A stretch of DNA of 32,309 bases from Bdellovibrionales bacterium. Lineage in GTDB: Bacteria > Bdellovibrionota > Bdellovibrionia > Bdellovibrionales > UBA1609. A program made the position numbers and the translations under genes. The notes beneath the pieces were generated by a model. The model saw only the letters and a list, made by a program, of their open reading frames with translations, was not told the origin of the DNA and did not search any database. The stretch spans positions 1 to 32,309 of the forward strand of contig JABSOQ010000004.1 of assembly GCA_013216195.1 (NCBI GenBank), written 5' to 3'. Shown piece after piece: positions 23,876-31,709 of the stretch (its first letter is position 1; every line of letters begins with the position of its first letter).

Positions 23876-25117
23876 ATGCCAACTTACACGTTTACTGCAA
23901 AGCAAGTCGGGGGCAAAGTCGTTTCAGGTGAGCTAGACGCGGCTAACGATGTCGAAGCACGTGTGAAGCTGAGAAGCCAGCGGCTTATGCCTGTTAAGGT
24001 GCGCCCAAAGTCTGCAGCAAAAGGTGGCGGCGGACAGTCTCTGAGTATTCCTTTTTTAAACCCCGACCCAGCAAACCAAGGTGTTAAGGCCAAAGACCTT
24101 CAGGTGTTCACTCGCCAATTTGCCGTTTTGGTCAATGCAGGTGTTCCAGTTATGCAGAGTCTTGAGTCTATGTCGCAAGGGGGTCGAAGCCCTGCTTTGA
24201 CGAATGCCCTGCAGGTTGTGACAGCTGAAGTTGGTAAGGGTAAGCGTCTGGCTGAAGCGATGGCAATGAGGCCAAAAGTGTTTGATGATATGTACCGAAA
24301 CCTTGTTCGAGCTGGCGAAGAGGGTGGTGTTCTGGATGAAGTTTTAGATCGCCTGGCAGAGTATATTGAAAAGGCTGCGGCTCTAAGAGGTAAGGTTACT
24401 GGCGCGCTCTGGTACCCGGCTGCGATCATTCTTGTGGCCTTTGCTGTGATTGCCGCAATTATGACTTTTGTGATTCCTCAGTTTGTTGAGATGTTTGGTA
24501 GTATGGACCAAGAGCTGCCGGGTCAAACAGTGATGGTTATTGATCTGAGTAATTTCTTTGTTGATTTTTGGTGGGCAATCATAGCGGTATTGGTTGCCGT
24601 GCCCTCTTTGTTCAAAGGCTACTACAACACTGAAGATGGTCGAAAAGTTCTCGATGAGATCTTTTTGAAGCTCCCCTTGTTTGGCGGGCTCATTCAAAAA
24701 GGTGGTATTGCCAAGATGTGCCGGACGCTTTCAACACTTTTGGGAGCTGGTGTTCGTATTATGGACTCGATCGATATCGCAGCCACTACAGCTGGTAACT
24801 GGTGCTTAGAGAGAGATCTGCTGAAAGCCAAAGATGCCGTTGCAAAGGGTAAGAATTTGGCTGACCCATTAACAGCCAGCCCTCACTTTCCGCAGATGGT
24901 TTGCCAAATGATTCGGGTCGGAGAAGATACAGGGAACCTCGATGCGATGTTAGGTAAAATTGCAGACTTCTATGAAGATGAAGTCGAGGCAACAGCTGAA
25001 GCGATGACGAGTTTGATTGAGCCGCTTTTGATGGTTGGTCTTGGTGGAATTATTGCCGTGATTGTGATTGCGATGTACTTGCCAATTTTCAACTTGGCAG
25101 GGGCCGTCGGCGGATAA
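23876..25117 (+). CDS. pilC: Type IV pilus inner-membrane platform protein PilC
   Basis: PilC is the polytopic inner-membrane protein that couples PilB/PilT to the growing pilus. The 413 residues contain two GspF domains: the first begins FTRQFAVLVNAGVPVMQSLESM (~79-100) and the second MCRTLSTLLGAGVRIMDSIDI (~281-301). Transmembrane helices lie at about 178-203, 228-248 and 380-405, and the last ends in MYLPIFNLAGAVGG, the classic family ending. The N-terminus YTFTAKQVGGKVVSGELDA is also typical. It starts 16 bases after the pilT stop. Confidence 0.95.
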   Translation: MPTYTFTAKQVGGKVVSGELDAANDVEARVKLRSQRLMPVKVRPKSAAKGGGGQSLSIPFLNPDPANQGVKAKDLQVFTRQFAVLVNAGVPVMQSLESMSQGGRSPALTNALQVVTAEVGKGKRLAEAMAMRPKVFDDMYRNLVRAGEEGGVLDEVLDRLAEYIEKAAALRGKVTGALWYPAAIILVAFAVIAAIMTFVIPQFVEMFGSMDQELPGQTVMVIDLSNFFVDFWWAIIAVLVAVPSLFKGYYNTEDGRKVLDEIFLKLPLFGGLIQKGGIAKMCRTLSTLLGAGVRIMDSIDIAATTAGNWCLERDLLKAKDAVAKGKNLADPLTASPHFPQMVCQMIRVGEDTGNLDAMLGKIADFYEDEVEATAEAMTSLIEPLLMVGLGGIIAVIVIAMYLPIFNLAGAVGG

Positions 25118-25167
25118 TTAGAAAGAAAAAAAGTTTACGAACTTGCTGAATGTAGGATAGAGCAACA

Positions 25168-26853
25168 ATGGATAGCACACAGGTTTTCGGCCAGCAAGGT
25201 CTTAGACTGATTCAACATCGGTCTGATATTCAAAAAGATTCTATACTGACATTTGTTCATGGTGCGAGAGCGATACTGCTCTTTGCTGTGCTTACCTTTA
25301 TAGTCATGTTTCAGCTATTTCAGATCGAGTTTATCAATGTCTCGGTTTGGCTACCTGTATATATCAGTCTGTTTCCTGTATTTTTGGTAAACAGTATTTT
25401 CTTTTTAAAGTTTGAGTCTTGGAGCGGCAATCAGTGGATGGATTGGGCTCTTTTGGCTCTAGACGTGATGGCCTTGAGTCTCATTGTACACTTCACGGGT
25501 ACTGATCGGTCGATCTTTGTTGTGCCTCTTCTGATTGTGATCTCTATGTCAGGCTTAATTTTGCCGAAGTGGTTGCTGTTTGGGTTGTTATCATTGGCCT
25601 CAGCTTTTTACTCGATGAGCCTTTTAGCCGATGTGAATCTTAACGGGGGGACACTCTACACAGATTTGTTCTTCAATAATATGGCGATCTTAGGCATAGG
25701 CTTTTTGAGTCATGTCGTGGGGCAAGAGATTTTTCAGCTTGGCTCAGAAGTCACCAGCTCGAGAGCCAAGATTGAGACGTTAGAAACTTTGAATACACTG
25801 GTTGTAAACAACATAGCGTCGGGCTTAGTCACGGTAAACTCTAGCAATGTCGTAACCACAAGCAATTCTGCGGCAAGCCGCATTCTCGAGCAAGACGATA
25901 TGATGAATAGGCACCTTTCCAATGTTTTCCCAGAGGTCTACAGGCAAATCATGGGCCTTGAGTCACCCCTGGCAAAAGGGCAAGTGCTCAGGCTTGAAAT
26001 TGAAATTGAGCGTGACGATTCTGTTAAGATTGTCGAAGGCCTAGTGAGCCCATTGGTCGATGTGAATGGTGAGCGAAAAGGTCTGCTCTTTTTGTTTCAA
26101 GATTTGACTGACTTGAAGCAGATGGAGAAGCAGGTTCGCCAACAAGACAAGCTAGCTGCGGTCGGTCAACTTGCTGCTGGTATTGCTCATGAAATTCGTA
26201 ACCCACTAGCTTCAATTAGCGGGAGTATTCAGCTACTGGTTGGCGCTCCAGAGAACCTAAAAGATGAAGATCTCAAACTAATGAGAATTGTTCTGCGTGA
26301 GATTGACCGGCTGAATGAGCTTATCTCTGAGTTTCTAGAGTTTGTGCGGCCAGAAACTATGGGCTCAGACCTAGTTGATCTCAATGGCTTGCTCACAGAG
26401 GTTATGGAAATGGTAAGGTTCAACAAATCTTTGCCAGACGGCGTGAACCATGAATTGGCTCATGCCCACAATGGTTCAGTCTTGGGCAATCGAGACAAGT
26501 TGAAGCAAGCATTTCTCAATATCGTTATCAACTCTTATCAAGCCATGTCGGACTCTGAGACAAAGAACCTACATGTGGGCATCGAAAATCGTGAAGATAA
26601 AATTATCGTTACAGTGTCAGACACAGGTTGCGGGATGGAGAAAAAGACTCTGAACAGAATTTTTGAACCATTTTTAACAACAAAGCCAAAAGGCACTGGT
26701 CTTGGTCTTGCCATTACTCATAAAATTTTAGAGTCACATGGTGCAAAAGTGGATGTGTTCTCTGAGGTGAACCAGGGAACCCGTTTTATTATCGAGTTTG
26801 ATGCCAGAATGGGCGATTTGCCCAAAGAGGATATGCAAGAAAAGCAAGCCTAA
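25168..26853 (+). CDS. pilS: Sensor histidine kinase PilS
   Basis: PilS is the membrane sensor that controls PilR and pilin expression; in Pseudomonas it senses the pilin pool in the membrane. About six transmembrane helices fill residues ~30-190, followed by a short coiled coil, a PAS-like domain (~205-310), the H-box with His341 ([18 protein letters not shown]), N-box [11 protein letters not shown]1 DTGCGM and G2 [12 protein letters not shown]. The 561 residues match the PilS family. The gene lies 50 bases after pilC and 70 bases before pilR, which supports the name over a generic NtrB-type kinase. Confidence 0.92.
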   Translation: MDSTQVFGQQGLRLIQHRSDIQKDSILTFVHGARAILLFAVLTFIVMFQLFQIEFINVSVWLPVYISLFPVFLVNSIFFLKFESWSGNQWMDWALLALDVMALSLIVHFTGTDRSIFVVPLLIVISMSGLILPKWLLFGLLSLASAFYSMSLLADVNLNGGTLYTDLFFNNMAILGIGFLSHVVGQEIFQLGSEVTSSRAKIETLETLNTLVVNNIASGLVTVNSSNVVTTSNSAASRILEQDDMMNRHLSNVFPEVYRQIMGLESPLAKGQVLRLEIEIERDDSVKIVEGLVSPLVDVNGERKGLLFLFQDLTDLKQMEKQVRQQDKLAAVGQLAAGIAHEIRNPLASISGSIQLLVGAPENLKDEDLKLMRIVLREIDRLNELISEFLEFVRPETMGSDLVDLNGLLTEVMEMVRFNKSLPDGVNHELAHAHNGSVLGNRDKLKQAFLNIVINSYQAMSDSETKNLHVGIENREDKIIVTVSDTGCGMEKKTLNRIFEPFLTTKPKGTGLGLAITHKILESHGAKVDVFSEVNQGTRFIIEFDARMGDLPKEDMQEKQA

Positions 26854-26923
26854 AGGTGGGTGCAGTGATTGATCTCGTTTCAATTCCATCTGACAATAAG
26901 AAAAGACCTTCATGGGGTGATAG

Positions 26924-28333
26924 ATGAAAGCAAGAATATTAGTAGTTGATGATGAAGAGAGCATACGCGAGTTTCTTGAGATCATGCTCAAGAAAGAGGG
27001 CTATGAAGTCAGTTGCGTAGAAGATGGCCAGAAGGCTTTAGACTTTTTGAAAAAGAAGTCTGTCGACATGGTGATCTCAGATCTTCAAATGCCAAATGTG
27101 ACAGGTATCGAGCTTTTAAAGCAGGTGAAAGATCAGTACCCAGACATGCTCTTTATGATGATCACAGCCTTCGGTACAACTGAAACTGCTGTAGAGGCCA
27201 TGAAGCTTGGCGCTTACGATTACATCACCAAGCCTTTTAAGATTGATGAAGTTCGAATCAACATAGCAAATGCACTTCGCAGTCAGAACTTAGAGGTCGA
27301 GAACCGTACCTTAAAGAAAGAGCTGAAGCAAGAGTACACCTTTCAGAGCTTGGTTGGAAACTCTGAGCCCATGCATCGTATTTTTGAGATGATCAAAAGA
27401 GTGTCTCAAACTCCAACAAACATTCTGGTTACTGGAGAAAGTGGTACCGGTAAAGAGATGATCGCAAAGGCGATTCATTACAACGGGCCATTGAAAGACA
27501 AGCCTTTTGTGACAGTCAACTGCGGAGCTATCCCAGAGTCGCTAATGGAATCTGAGATGTTTGGTCACAAGAAAGGCTCGTTTACCGGTGCCGTGGCAGA
27601 TAAGTCTGGTTTGTTTGAAGTGGCTGATGGTGGCTCACTCTTTTTGGATGAGGTGGGTGAATTACCTGTTACCATTCAGGTAAAGCTTTTAAGAGCCATT
27701 CAAGAGCGTGTGATTAGACGGGTTGGTGGAACTGATGATGTCAAAGTCGATGTTCGAATTATTGCAGCTACAAATCGAAATCTATCAGATATGGTAGACA
27801 AAGGTGATTTTAGACAAGATTTATTCTATCGGTTGAACGTCATCAATATTGAATCACCGCCACTTCGGGATCGAAGAGATGATATCCCTTCATTGGCGAA
27901 TCACTTTTTAAAGAAGTACAACGACAGACTTGCTAAGACTGTAAATGGTATCTCTGAAGAGGCGATGCAGAAGCTTCAAAAGTACGATTACCCAGGAAAC
28001 GTAAGAGAGCTAGAGAATGTTATTGAGCGAACAGTCGCTCTTGAGGGTGGCTCAACGATTCTTCCTGAGAGTTTACCTCCTTTTGTGAATACAGCTCAGG
28101 GCCGCAAGCTTGCTTCAAGCCATGAGATTGAAATTACCGACGAGGGCATTGATCTTGACCGAGTTATTGGTCAGATAGAAAAAGAGCTTCTGGTTAAGGC
28201 GATTCATATGTCAGACGGGGTCAAGAAAAGGGCTGCGAAGTTACTTCAGATCTCGTTTCGATCTATGCGTTATCGTTGCGAAAAGTACTCGTTAGGTTCT
28301 GTGCGAGACGACGAGGGTGATGACGAAGAATAG
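26924..28333 (+). CDS. pilR: Sigma-54-dependent response regulator PilR
   Basis: PilR is the NtrC-type activator paired with PilS. Its receiver has Asp53 in MVISDLQMPN and Lys in ITKPF. The AAA+ domain has Walker A GESGTGKE (171-178), GSFTGA (218-223; the Ser variant of GAFTGA common in PilR proteins), Walker B LFLDEVGEL and LFYRLNVINIESPPLR. The C-terminal Fis-type helix-turn-helix is in KKRAAKLLQISFRSMRYRCEKY. The 469-residue length is normal. pilA itself is not in the window. The nearest sigma-54 promoter candidate lies just downstream at 28494, so this neighbourhood may include a direct target. Confidence 0.94.
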   Translation: MKARILVVDDEESIREFLEIMLKKEGYEVSCVEDGQKALDFLKKKSVDMVISDLQMPNVTGIELLKQVKDQYPDMLFMMITAFGTTETAVEAMKLGAYDYITKPFKIDEVRINIANALRSQNLEVENRTLKKELKQEYTFQSLVGNSEPMHRIFEMIKRVSQTPTNILVTGESGTGKEMIAKAIHYNGPLKDKPFVTVNCGAIPESLMESEMFGHKKGSFTGAVADKSGLFEVADGGSLFLDEVGELPVTIQVKLLRAIQERVIRRVGGTDDVKVDVRIIAATNRNLSDMVDKGDFRQDLFYRLNVINIESPPLRDRRDDIPSLANHFLKKYNDRLAKTVNGISEEAMQKLQKYDYPGNVRELENVIERTVALEGGSTILPESLPPFVNTAQGRKLASSHEIEITDEGIDLDRVIGQIEKELLVKAIHMSDGVKKRAAKLLQISFRSMRYRCEKYSLGSVRDDEGDDEE

Positions 28334-28361
28334 TTGCAACTGTTTCGAAATAAGTTTGTTG

Positions 28362-28388
28362 AGCCTCCAGAGATGGAGGCTTTTTTTT
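28362..28388 (+). terminator. Intrinsic terminator of the pil operon
   Basis: An 8-bp stem AGCCTCCA/TGGAGGCT with a GAGA tetraloop (28362-28381) runs directly into a T tract to 28388. It begins 28 bases after the pilR stop and isolates the following gene from pil transcription. Confidence 0.92.
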
Positions 28389-28422
28389 GTACCCTAGTGC
28401 AGATTCAAATGTTGCCTGTGTA

Positions 28423-28431
28423 GACAGTGTC
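28423..28431. promoter_or_regulatory. Possible activator-binding inverted repeat GACA-G-TGTC
   Basis: A perfect inverted repeat of TGTC lies about 90-100 bases upstream of the predicted sigma-54 transcript start, a normal distance for an enhancer site. TGTC elements are reported in the PilR binding region of the Pseudomonas pilA promoter; assignment here is inference. Confidence 0.35.
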
Positions 28432-28493
28432 ATCGAACTAAACAGACCAAGACGCTGAGGGCTGATCTGTTGGCAGCTGGGCTCACAAAATGC

Positions 28494-28509
28494 TGGCAAT
28501 TTGCTTGCA
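28494..28509 (+). promoter_or_regulatory. Sigma-54 (-24/-12) promoter candidate
   Basis: The sequence TGGCAATTTGCTTGCA has GG and GC exactly 10 bases apart, as sigma-54 RNA polymerase requires, and matches TGGCAC-N5-TTGCW in all but one of the specified bases (A for the last C of TGGCAC). The GC of the -12 box is at 28507-28508, so transcription should start near 28520, about 50 bases upstream of the small exported-protein gene. It lies right after pilR, which encodes a sigma-54 activator. Confidence 0.65.
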
Positions 28510-28568
28510 TTCAGCTGAGCTGGGGATTGGCTTCACTTAAACACTCTATCTAACAAATGGGGGTTCCA

Positions 28569-28763
28569 ATGCGAATTCTAATGGGCATGATTATTACGTT
28601 TGCAATGGCGTCAGCAGTTCAGGCATTTGCCGATTACCACGAAGATGGCAAAAAGCACAAAAAAGAAATGAAAGCAGAAATGACAGAGAACAAAGATGGT
28701 GAAAAAGATAAAGCCATGGCTAAAACAGAAGAGAAGAAAGAAGAGAAAAAGAAAACTGAGTGA
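28569..28763 (+). CDS. Small exported Lys/Glu-rich protein under a sigma-54 promoter
   Basis: The 64-residue product has a signal peptide (MRILMGMIITFAMASAVQA, cleavage near residue 19-21), and the mature part is a strongly charged Lys/Glu/Asp/Met sequence (ADYHEDGKKHKKEMKAEM and onward) that should be disordered or helical. It has no pilin prepilin-peptidase motif. The start at 28569 has GGGGG five bases upstream; an ATG at 28557 has no site. It has its own sigma-54 promoter candidate and a terminator, so it is a single-gene unit. I do not recognise a family. Its position right after pilR is where pilA lies in some related genomes. Export and short length support a periplasmic or surface role; a function in pilus biology is inference. 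Confidence 0.7.
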   Translation: MRILMGMIITFAMASAVQAFADYHEDGKKHKKEMKAEMTENKDGEKDKAMAKTEEKKEEKKKTE

Positions 28764-28840
28764 GGTTTAGTCTTGAGCCTCAGCTGTGATAAACGTGTCA
28801 CAGCCGGGCTTGAAAATGATAGTCAGAATTTGAATCAAAG

Positions 28841-28863
28841 AGAGCCCGAGAGGCTCTTTTTTT
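28841..28863 (+). terminator. Intrinsic terminator after the small exported-protein gene
   Basis: A 6-bp stem AGAGCC/GGCTCT with a CGAGA loop (28841-28857) is followed by TTTTTT. A second hairpin GCTGTGA/TCACAGC (28782-28803) lies between the stop and the terminator and would protect the 3' end of the message. Confidence 0.88.
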
Positions 28864-29006
28864 GTTTTTGCTTGACCCATACTCGTCTTGTAGTCCTGAC
28901 TCCGCTCAGGAACGAAACCTGCAATTTGTATAGGGCATTAACTGTGGAATTGCCCTGTAAAAGCCTCAGCTCTATCTGGGCAAAATGACTTGGAGTATGA
29001 AAACCC

Positions 29007-29153
29007 ATGAGTGCCCTTTCTCGGTCCTTAGCTATCGTTATATGGCTGTATTTTGGCTTGTCTTGGAGCTCTGTATCCCAGGCCTCAGAGCCTGCTAGAG
29101 CCTTTGTGAAGGATCCGCTGTGCTTTCACAGTCGAGTCTCGGTGAGGCTCTAG
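29007..29153 (+). CDS. Signal-peptide fragment of the split repeat protein
   Basis: ATG at 29007 has GGAG eleven bases upstream and encodes 48 residues. MSALSRSLAIVIWLYFGLS is a normal n- and h-region, and a cleavage site follows SVSQA. After about residue 38 the frame runs into a stop at 29151-29153, while the downstream frame continues with LSQSSLGEALEGQW. On its own it would be a useless secreted stub, which supports a frameshift. Confidence 0.45.
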   Translation: MSALSRSLAIVIWLYFGLSWSSVSQASEPARAFVKDPLCFHSRVSVRL

Positions 29154-30247
29154 AGGGACAGTGGCTCACATTTAATGCTGAGAGAGCTGACCAGCTTGAG
29201 GCTTTAGCTCTCGCCTCTGATGGCAAAGACTGGGGAGAGACATCCCAGCTAGAATGGGGCAGCTATGAATTGCTCTACGCTAAGAAGTTTTTGTCTGGTT
29301 TTGTTGACGGTCACGAGCAAGAATATTCGCCTGGGAGCATCCGCGTATTTGTGACGAGAGAGGGCGAGCAGGTGAAACCTCGCGTCGCTTTGTTTTACCG
29401 TGATGATGAGCTAGTCGAGATCAGAGGCTTTGCAGAACATCAGCAGCTTGATCTCGAGCTCGCAGCTTCATCTGTCTTGCGGCAAGAGCTAGCGGCAGTG
29501 TTTCCTAAAGATCATTACCTTGTCGAAATGGCCGTAGACGCACAGGCGCTGGTAGTCGTATATCAGCGAACCCTGGCCAAAGAGGAGCTCACTTTGTCTG
29601 AGCTTAGTTTTCTGTATGAAGTTTTCGAACCTATCAAATTGGGTTTTGGCTACCGCAGGTCTGTCGACGAAGATGGCATGCGTGAAATGAAGGTTGAGTT
29701 TTCTGGGCAAAATCTTGATTATCACCAGAACCCAATCCTCGGAGAAGTGCTTGGCCTTCGAGATGTAAAATCTGATCTCTCAAGACTATTTGAAGTCGAG
29801 CCGAGCGAAGTGGCCATTGTTGATTCAGATTCGTCGGCTCAGCAAGTGAGACCTGAGCACAAAGTGGTTTTTGGTGATTACACTATTGAGTCATTAGAGA
29901 CTGATCACATACCGAGCACGATCGTTGGAGATCTTTATGTTAAGGCTGCAGAAGTACGCGATCGCTCTCTCGCAAAATTGGTGACAGGTGATCTCTTTTT
30001 TCGGGAGACTCAAAAAATAAAGGGTGTGGCAATGCCTTTGTCAGTTCGAGGCATTCACTGGAGTGAATCACAGCCTTTGAGTATTGAAAACTCGGTCATG
30101 CCCAATAAGGCGAGAAGACTGAAGTTCAGAGGCAATGTTAAAGTAACAAATGTCACTATGCCGAGTACTCTAGAGGAGCTTTGGGTTGCTGAGGTTCACT
30201 TCCATAGCTTTCTAGATTCTATTCAGAGAGAGGATGAGAATCACTGA
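29120..30247 (+). CDS. Hypothetical repeat protein, main part
   Basis: This 375-residue frame opens with GTG at 29120, which has no ribosome binding site; the true start is probably the signal-peptide frame at 29007. The first ~240 residues are acidic alpha/beta sequence that I do not recognise. From about residue 245 (FGDYTIESLETDHIPSTIVGDLYV) the sequence becomes a solenoid-like array of ~20-residue units with the pattern MP..V.GDL. The array stops abruptly at EDENH and continues in another frame. The nearby minus-strand genes show no obvious functional link. Confidence 0.6.
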   Translation: MLSQSSLGEALEGQWLTFNAERADQLEALALASDGKDWGETSQLEWGSYELLYAKKFLSGFVDGHEQEYSPGSIRVFVTREGEQVKPRVALFYRDDELVEIRGFAEHQQLDLELAASSVLRQELAAVFPKDHYLVEMAVDAQALVVVYQRTLAKEELTLSELSFLYEVFEPIKLGFGYRRSVDEDGMREMKVEFSGQNLDYHQNPILGEVLGLRDVKSDLSRLFEVEPSEVAIVDSDSSAQQVRPEHKVVFGDYTIESLETDHIPSTIVGDLYVKAAEVRDRSLAKLVTGDLFFRETQKIKGVAMPLSVRGIHWSESQPLSIENSVMPNKARRLKFRGNVKVTNVTMPSTLEELWVAEVHFHSFLDSIQREDENH

Positions 30248-30677
30248 AGAGCTTTCGATTCTTGAGACTACACAAGGGCAAAACAGGTCTGGTACTGTAG
30301 AGGGCTCAGTGCTTGAGAATGTTGCGATACCTCAGATTGAGGGAGGCAAATACTCTGTGCATACGACGATATTGAGAAATGTGAATTTTCCAGCTAGGGC
30401 AAAAGAAGTGGTGGCATCGGCTAAAATTATCGAAAGGGTATCCTTCCCTGATCAAGTGGAGGGTGACTTCTTAGTTGAGTTAATGAAGTCAGCTATCACG
30501 GTCGATCAACCCGCTCGAGTTGGTGGAGATGCAGCGCTGGGTACAGTTGCCGTTCATAACTTTTGGCCACTTGCGATCGAAGACACCGAGCCGCTCGGGC
30601 ATGTTGAGGGAGTTTATGAGGGCATCTCTGAGCTGAAGCCCGTGCCTCCCGTTGGTGGTAAATCTGGTTCCAACTAA
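30234..30677 (+). CDS. Hypothetical repeat protein, C-terminal part
   Basis: The 147-residue frame carries further units of the same repeat (VLENVAIPQIEGG, ILRNVNFPARAKEV, IIERVSFPDQVEGDFLV) and ends in a Pro/Gly/Ser-rich tail (PPVGGKSGSN). The purine run GAGAGAGG abuts the ATG, which is too close for a normal ribosome binding site. It is more likely the C-terminus of the preceding frame than an independent gene. The stop is only three bases from the stop of the convergent gene. Confidence 0.55.
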   Translation: MRITEELSILETTQGQNRSGTVEGSVLENVAIPQIEGGKYSVHTTILRNVNFPARAKEVVASAKIIERVSFPDQVEGDFLVELMKSAITVDQPARVGGDAALGTVAVHNFWPLAIEDTEPLGHVEGVYEGISELKPVPPVGGKSGSN

Positions 30678-30680
30678 TAT

Positions 30681-31535
30681 TTAGTCTTCACGGTGAGCAA
30701 AGATGATGTCTTTAAGGTCTTGCTCGATTAAACTTTCATCAATTTGGGTGATTCCAATTTTGTCGAGTAGGCATGAGAGTTCTGCCGCAATAGGCTGATC
30801 ACTGTGAATTTTAAGCTTCTCTTTGAAAGCCATGGCCTCAGCAGAAGACAGACTATTGTTGAGCACTTTTTTGAAATAGTCTCCAAGAAGAGGGTCAATT
30901 TCGGGAAGGCGAGTCATGCAAGATTCTTGATAGCTTGGTGAGAATCGCAAAAAGTCAAAAATGATCTCTCTGTATTTGCCGCAATCAAGAACCTCGTTGC
31001 CCACTAATTTGAAGTTTTGAAATGCATTAGATAGGGCTGACTTGAGCACTCGAATATTTGAGGTGCCTAGGTGAATGGCCTTCAGCTCATCACCGTACAT
31101 TTGCTCACAGTACTCAATTCGCATCACCAGCATAGGTGTGTACAGGCGATTGTTGCGGTAAGCCCTTCTTATGTAGCAGCGGCTAAGAACGGGAAAGCCC
31201 TTGTACTGAAAGCTGTTGCAAATCGACTCCGCGATAGTGGCAGCTCCCATTAGAGAGGCCTGATTACCCTTTTGGGCGTAGAAAAAGAAAAACTGAGTTG
31301 GCCTTTTCTTGTTCTCTTCACTGATGACATTGGCAAGGTTTCCGATGTCGAGAAGAGGGTACTTCTTCCAGGTGTGGCCTATTTTCTCTTGGTGAAGTTC
31401 TTCGAAAAGTTGACGGAATTCAGGCTCACCTGCAGAAGGGCGGCTAAAGATATAGTCGGCACCGATTCGGTTGAGCGTCTCTTGATCGACTTCAAGAGTT
31501 TGATCCCTTTGTAACTCTTCTTTGAGTAACTTCAT
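30681..31535 (-). CDS. Unknown protein with GNAT-like central region
   Basis: The 284-residue protein has no signal peptide or membrane segment. The middle part (~80-180) has a strand-helix layout reminiscent of GNAT N-acyltransferases: FFFFYAQKG, then a strand-rich GFPVLSRCYIRRAYRNNRLYTPMLVMRI, then AIHLGTSNIRVLKSAL, where the R.NN...T..L region would be the acyl-CoA loop. This is weak and the family is not recognised. The C-terminal ~100 residues are helical and polar. The ATG at 31535 has only weak AGG/GGGG before it. The upstream intergenic region carries two matching inverted repeats, so it may be tightly regulated. The adjacent upstream gene on the same strand encodes an RsbW-type ATPase, suggesting a signalling context. 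Confidence 0.55.
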   Translation of the reverse strand: MKLLKEELQRDQTLEVDQETLNRIGADYIFSRPSAGEPEFRQLFEELHQEKIGHTWKKYPLLDIGNLANVISEENKKRPTQFFFFYAQKGNQASLMGAATIAESICNSFQYKGFPVLSRCYIRRAYRNNRLYTPMLVMRIEYCEQMYGDELKAIHLGTSNIRVLKSALSNAFQNFKLVGNEVLDCGKYREIIFDFLRFSPSYQESCMTRLPEIDPLLGDYFKKVLNNSLSSAEAMAFKEKLKIHSDQPIAAELSCLLDKIGITQIDESLIEQDLKDIIFAHRED

Positions 31536-31709
31536 CCTGAAACCCCATAATCCTTAACGGGCAAAAGTGTTCAATTAATAAGCATTTTTTGCTAATTTAT
31601 TGAAACTTCTCATAGTGAGAAGGCTAGACCTAAGTCTTTGCTTAAAATCTCAGCCTGAGATTCAACATAATTATTGTGTGAAAGTGCGTTGGGCTTGTCT
31701 AGTACAAAA
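31536..31709. promoter_or_regulatory. Intergenic region with twin inverted repeats and a long hairpin
   Basis: The region contains CTTCTCA-TAG-TGAGAAG (31606-31622) and AATCTCA-GCC-TGAGATT (31646-31662), which share TCTCA-N3-TGAGA with centres exactly 40 bp apart. It also contains an imperfect 15-bp stem with a T5 loop (31570-31604; TTCAAT pairing with ATTGAA at the base and AGCA with TGCT at the top). The 31646-31662 element followed by TTTT on the minus strand could also serve as a weak terminator for the ATPase gene. Confidence 0.5.

Larger units (their letters stand above)
29007..30677 (+). pseudogene. Secreted ~20-residue-repeat protein gene split by two frame changes
   Basis: Three consecutive reading frames together read as one exported protein. 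Frame 1 (29007-29153) gives a signal peptide ending SVSQA. Frame 2 (29120-30247) lacks any export signal but continues for 375 residues. Frame 3 (30234-30677) is in the same phase as frame 1. The second and third frames share a ~20-residue repeat of the form I.NV.MP..V.GDL.V.E, and the repeat stays in register across the junction: NVTMPSTLEELWVAE upstream aligns with the joined ...SIQR plus ITEELSILE. The first junction lies within 29099-29153 and the second within 30216-30247, next to an (AG)4 tract. Either the gene is broken or phase-variable, or the assembly has two indels. Confidence 0.6.

Noticed and set aside
28773-28988. 71-codon plus-strand frame after the small exported-protein gene
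   Set aside because: It runs through two hairpins and the terminator T tract, and its product has no signal or domain.
29099-29153. Programmed -1 ribosomal frameshift joining the signal peptide to the repeat protein
   Set aside because: The direction would fit, but no X-XXY-YYZ slippery heptamer in the right frame is visible, and a second, opposite shift would also be needed downstream.
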